Shown: positions 59,518 to 64,000 of the stretch, one piece after another | How the letters are laid out: every line of letters begins with the position of its first letter | Position numbering within the stretch: the stretch's first letter is position 1 | NCBI GenBank assembly: GCA_028554645.1 | Contig: JAQOOI010000018.1 | Location: 1,302,001-1,366,000 of the forward strand | From: Omphalotus guepiniiformis | Taxonomy: Eukaryota > Basidiomycota > Agaricomycetes > Agaricales > Omphalotaceae | Reading direction: 5' to 3' | Length of the DNA stretch: 64,000 bases | The notes under the pieces: generated by a model | The model's input: the letters and a program-made list of their open reading frames with translations, nothing else | Told to the model about the DNA's origin: nothing | The model's database searches: none | Translations under genes and position numbers: made by a program

Positions 59518-60075
59518 AAACGTCAGAATAATAGCCTTCTTGGGCGAGATTTCTTGTTTAGGGTAGGCCACGAACAACGTGGCGTAGCGTGGCATGTACC
59601 GAATGATCGCAGTATTTCTTTTTTGCTACGTGCTACTGTTCTGCTCCTGTCCCATCCTCACTTGTTTGCTTTCCAACTGGAGTGAACGATGAAAGCGCGC
59701 TGAGAAAGTCTCAAAATCTGTCCCTGGAGCCTCTCGCTTCGTTTTGGAGAACCAAGGCAGGAGTTCCAGGCCATTCCACTTGCTGACTCGACCAAACCTG
59801 CTGCCTCAATGGGATCTTCAAACATCACGAAGAAATGGATCAATGACCTGCCAGGATGGATATATGAAACACATCTCTGCCAAATCTTCAGACATTGGTT
59901 CCACAAGAGGCTATCCTGGTACACGAACTAGCTATCCTGGAGAGCTACCACCTATTTCTGTAACACAGCTCTCAGTTTGGTTCAGAAGAGTCTCCTGTTG
60001 GATTTTTCAATTCATGCAAACCATATACCAAGCACCCCCGTCAATTATCACGACTTACAACCTACAAAGCCTATG
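59518..60075. other. Spacer between the host gene and decayed mobile sequence
   Basis: About 560 bp. Open frames on both strands at 59650-60070 have no recognised similarity; they may be eroded 5' sequence of the DUF6589-type gene. Confidence 0.4.
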
Positions 60076-62960
60076 ACGGAGACTACGTATGGGACCCCTT
60101 CAGTACTTGCCTCGAGTTCTTGCCAGAAGTATTTCGAGGACATGGTCAAGATACCTGGACATCTAGAGGATTGCGAAGGTGTGTGTAATCTCCTTATTAT
60201 CTTTCTGGTCACTAAGCGCAGCATTATTAGACATGTTTTTAGGCTCTTCTTTCTCTTCTTCGACCGAAGCATCACCTTTTTCCTCCACATATGTCCTACC
60301 TGTTATACCATCTAGTGCTACTCCCTTCGGTAGACCATACCTGTACCCATCACCTAACGACAATACAATCCCTCGACTTCGTTCATCACGCCTATCTGCA
60401 GAATCAAAGCTACGAAAGTTAACAAGTTCCTTGAAGAATTACAGACTCTCTCCTCTTCAGTTGTGAACATGCTCCTCACCACGTCGGCTCCAGACCTGGT
60501 ACCGTATGCCAACGAACTGGTTTCGTCACCATCCAATCATCTAATTGATTTCCTCAACATTATTTGGGGTCTCGATAAGGGCCGAGAACTCATATTGGAG
60601 TGGATGCGTCCCCATGCTGAGAAGATGGTGTGCGATACAGTTTACGAAGAATTTGATGCTCAAAGCAAGCTCATTACATGAGGGTTGCAGATGTAACAGC
60701 TGAGTATACTCAAGAGTGGAATCTATCAGGATTCATGCGCCAAAAGCCACGGCCGGTTTTTGATAGAATACTCATGGCGGCTTCTCAAACTCGTATTGCA
60801 GCAGGGAAAAACAAGATTAAAAATGGTCAAATTGTAAGATTTTTGACTCTTCTTAATGCAGTTGCTAAACATGACCGTAACCAGTGCCGAGATATCATTA
60901 CTGCCCAAATTTATCAGTTACGCTCTCAAAATGCCCTGCAGGACCCAGCTTGGCCTTGGTGCTTTCATGTGGGCAAAACTGGTGCATCACGCATGGCACT
61001 CGACTTTCTTGCGCAGTGCCCATCTTGTCCCGTCATATCCATCGACTCTTACCATGCTGAATCTCTCGGCAATAGCTCCCTGAATCGTGCTCGTATTCTC
61101 ATCAAATCAAGGCCCCATGGTTTTGGATATGATAACTATAATAGCTCATACTCAACGTCAGTTGAACAACGACCTGGCGCACCATGCAAAGTGCAGTCTG
61201 GAACTTTCGGGGTTATTTATGCACTTCGTAATGCCAACTTCGAGGATATGGCCATTGAACCGTTGATTGCGAATCTTCGAAACTCGTCTGAACTCACTTT
61301 TCCCAATATTTGTGCTAGTCGAGAAACATCTCGATGCATTCAACATCAATTTCTTACCCATATAATCCTCACTCTCGCAGATCACCATGTTGACTTCGAC
61401 TCGTATCGTCACAGACTCAAATTCCTCAAGCGCCGTGCTGTTATTAATCCTCACGAAAAGACTGAATTTATTACCCTGCGTCTCTCTTCAATAGAAGAAG
61501 CATCTATCAAGGGAAATCTCCGCTACCATGAAGATGTATATCTTACCCAACTTCAGCAAGGACGACTCTCCGGATTCAAGACTTGTCACGCTTGCCACAC
61601 CATTGTATGGTGATCTCCATACACTCAAATGTGTTCGAGGATGTGTTCAAGTACGTCAAGGAGACACAGATCACTGGACCCGCCGAGAAGTCTTTCAACT
61701 AGGGATCGGACTCTTTCACTTGCTTATGAATCTTATCTGGGCATTGCTCAACACATACCGTGGCCGTGTTGAACACATAGGGAGCCTTTCTTATTTCTTT
61801 GTATTACTCGACAAGCGTAGGCTTGATGGAGAAAAACCAGATTTCCACACGCTTTTCACGGCACTGCAGCAAGTTCTCGATGGTCTTCTCCTCCATGCAT
61901 GGGAACAGGAATGTGGTTTCAAGACACTCGATGAATTTGCAAAGTCAAAGCCAACCCCAGATAGGTTAAAGGTCCTCGCAACTCAGATTCTCAAGAAATA
62001 TGCTTCGCCTATGCATATACCTGGCTCTGAAGACACAATATCTCAAAACCCGAAAGACGATATTATACATCAAAACATCCGGTTGATGACTCGTGATCTT
62101 CTCTATGTTGCTGAGTTATCTCAAGCGATTGCCGATGAGATATAGGACGTGTGAAGACCTCTTTCCAGACCTTGCAAGAATTTTCCGTGGTGCGGGGTCA
62201 AAAAATTATAGTAACGAGATCCTACATTGGTTGTTCTGTGTCAAGAAAGTATGGACAGCTGAATTTGCGTGAGTGATTCTGCTATTCAGACAAGTGGCTG
62301 CTGATATTAAACATTAAAAAGGAATATAATGAGAGATAATATGCTCGTCAACGTTGCAGGTCTACCAGGTCATTTCATGGCAATTGACATGAATATTGAA
62401 CATCTCATCGGATATCTGAAGGTATGAATATATGCTATATAATTTTGAGTTTTTCTTTAGTAATGGTTGACTACTAGCAACTGTTCGAGGCGAAAAGGTA
62501 TCTACTCTACTTGGGAGCATATGGGCAACGTATCAGCAGCAACGAAAGACCTGATGGAGCTAAAGCGACATGTTTCACAAAGTATGAATATGGCTTATCA
62601 AAGTCGTACACACAAGACTCCGGATACCTCTGCGCTAGTCTGGAGAATTGTTCACAATCTTCGTACAATCCAGGTGCAGAAGTTTTATGCTTATAGAGAA
62701 AACAATGACAAGCAGAATTCCTTCCCGAACCTACTCCAGAAAGGCCGTGATCAACTCGCATCCTCCTCCCTGATAACATTCAATAAGAAGATTAATGCAT
62801 TGAAGGCTGGCGTTGCAATTCCGGAGTGCGAAGATGATATAGACGACATACCTCCAGCCTCATTTTCAAACGTAACAGGAGATGAGTCTGCAGAACCAGA
62901 TATGATGAATCTCAGATCTAGTACATGCCGTCTGTGGGTACAACTACACCTCGACGATCT
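60076..62960 (+). pseudogene. DUF6589-type mobile-element-associated protein, frameshifted
   Basis: The translated pieces follow the order of a large family common in agaricomycetes that I remember as DUF6589: KVNKFLEELQTLSSSVVNML (60.4 kb), LIDFLNIIWGLDKGRELILE, then CFHVGKTGASRMALDFLAQC-like sequence, REVFQLGIGLFHLLMNLIWA (61.7 kb), GSLSYFFVLLDKRRLDGEKP, DFHTLFTALQQVLDGLLLHA, FANIMRDNMLVNVAGLPGHF (62.35 kb), MAIDMNIEHLIGYLK and TPDTSALVWRIVHNLR. The frame breaks at least five times: near 60,679, 61,555, 62,144, 62,157 (two breaks in the DEIGRVED region) and 62,491 (an extra A in a run). Two intact introns remain (about 62,270 and 62,425). It is therefore a recent but broken copy. The function of the family is unknown; its association with mobile DNA is inferred from copy number and context. 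It converges on and overlaps the helicase relic. Confidence 0.75.
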
Positions 62961-64000
62961 CGGATTGCCTTCTCCCTTTGCATGAATTCCTCTAGATCCT
63001 CGTCGTCAATGTCGCTTTCGCCACTTTCAATTGTTTCGGCTGACTTGATGACTTTGTCGCAATCTGCAATTTGCTCTTGTTCTTGCATGCGTGCATGTTC
63101 GGCCTTCCTCGCTTTCAAGTCGGCTCGCTTTCTTGTCGCTTCTTCAGCCTTTCGTCTCTTCTCATTTGCCTTGCGTTCAACATCCGCCAGCTTCCTTTTT
63201 TGCAGCGCTTCATCCTTTTCTTGATCAAAAAGAGTGTATCACCTGAAGAACCGCCTCTCCAAACTCATCTTCCCATTCGCTGGTCTGTTTGAGGGCAGAC
63301 GCTATATGCTTACTTGAGGACCAGCTCCCTGGAGGCAGTCGTACCAAAACGTCTCAATGTCTGGCATGGAGGAGAAGTCCGTCTTCTAGCACAAGGATGA
63401 GATCATCGCCTTCATGGATTTGTTTGCGCCATGCACATAAACGTTTCGTCAACTGTTCGCGATGTGTAATTGACCGTAGCTTTGAGTATCCTCGTTTAGA
63501 CTTTTCTGTTATATCATTGTCATATCGTTTGATTTCAATAGTTTCCCTGGAAGAAAATCTTCGAGGTTGAAACCAGTGTGACGATCACAACAAAACTGAA
63601 GCTTTTCTTGACTTGAAGTGCTACAAGAGGGAACATCAGTATCGCAAAATGCAACACAGAGACATACACACCATCGGCTGCCGTATCATTTAAATATTCC
63701 GCAATGAACTTTCTAAGGCATACCGAGGTACGCGTCATTCTTACTAACGAGTATGCGGCACGATCTTGAGCACTAGACTGACTAGTGAGTGTTGCAGTAC
63801 GAGGCCGGTCAGGATCGGTGTTCGCATTGGTCGTATATTCGTCGAGGGCTGATACTGTCATTCCAAGGGTCATAGAAAAGTACACATAGGCCAACTGCTT
63901 CAGGCTTCCTTAGCGCACGACCATACTCTTGTAGGAGCTGTGATAGGCTGCCTGCTGTTCCTGTTCCGCAAACAATATCAACGTCTGGAAAATCTATACC
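62918..64000 (-). pseudogene. C-terminal part of a RecQ-like helicase, frameshifted, continuing past the window
   Basis: Reading leftward from the window end: GIDFPDVDIVCGTGTAGSLS, then LLQEYGRALRKPEAVGLCV (the SF2 motif V-VI region with QEYGRALR), LFYDPWNDS, then in a shifted frame NTDPDRPRTATLTSQSSAQD and YSLVRMTRTSVCLRKFIAEY. Across a GT-AG intron follow CCDRHTGFNLEDFLPG and, after two more frame changes, SEWEDEFGEAVLQVIHS and a highly charged coiled coil (KARKAEHARMQEQEQIADCD) ending at 62918. Breaks lie near 63,840, 63,545 and 63,235. The order fits the long RecQ-like helicases multiplied in basidiomycete mobile DNA and subtelomeres. The ATPase half lies outside the window. Confidence 0.75.

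Noticed and set aside
62918..64000. A telomere-linked helicase marking a chromosome end
   Set aside because: The helicase relic is real, but no telomeric repeats are in the window and ordinary host genes lie close by, so a subtelomeric position is not supported.

Overview
This window is nuclear DNA of a filamentous basidiomycete, probably an agaricomycete. Genes are split by many short introns (about 50-80 nt, GT-AG). The products are eukaryotic: ribosomal proteins eL37 and eL5, two intron-containing tRNA-Thr genes, an ammonium permease, an anoctamin and an iron-type GATA factor. I cannot name the species. I rebuilt exons by eye; every intact gene described gives a total coding length divisible by three across its proposed splice sites.

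Region 1 (1 to about 9,590) is a large DNA transposon-like unit. It is bounded by inverted arrays of a 76-bp repeat, and the left array is cut by the window edge. Inside are three intact genes: a BTB/POZ protein (minus), a divergently transcribed integrase-type DDE transposase (plus), and a 420-aa protein of unknown function. Between the last two lie a broken eL5 (RPL5) copy and a fragment of a ubiquitin-specific protease, apparently host sequence carried by the element. TG-rich and GA-rich minisatellites lie just outside it.

Region 2 (10.9-32.7 kb) is gene-rich host sequence with one gap of about 6 kb (15.6-21.7 kb). It holds a 1,462-aa SAM methyltransferase, an AMT/MEP ammonium transporter, a fold-back element abutting a pterin-carbinolamine-dehydratase-like gene, an anoctamin/Ist2-like membrane protein, an RGG-rich protein, a YihA/EngB-type GTPase (Mrx8-like) and two tRNA-Thr(AGU) genes. 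Much of this region shows alternating C-rich and G/T-rich strand blocks of a few hundred bases that ignore gene direction and exon limits.

Region 3 (32.7-43.5 kb) contains a run of GATA sites, a two-finger GATA factor of the siderophore/iron-repressor class (Sre/Urbs1 type) with two very long introns, ribosomal protein eL37 with a 7-nt microexon, and a C-terminally truncated Bud6/AIP3-like gene ending in a stem-loop. Region 4 (43.5-50.6 kb) is largely gene-free, with a 0.3-kb direct duplication.

Region 5 (50.6-59.5 kb) holds a truncated 5' duplicate of a short-chain dehydrogenase gene, an aminoglycoside-phosphotransferase-fold gene lying between the two copies, the intact dehydrogenase, an old-yellow-enzyme oxidoreductase, and a secreted M28/PA-type peptidase-like protein with a 6-nt microexon. 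Region 6 (60-64 kb) is decayed mobile DNA: a DUF6589-type gene (plus) and the C-terminal part of a RecQ-like helicase gene (minus), converging and each broken by frameshifts. The window is therefore host genes flanked on the left by an apparently intact large transposon and on the right by decaying mobile genes.
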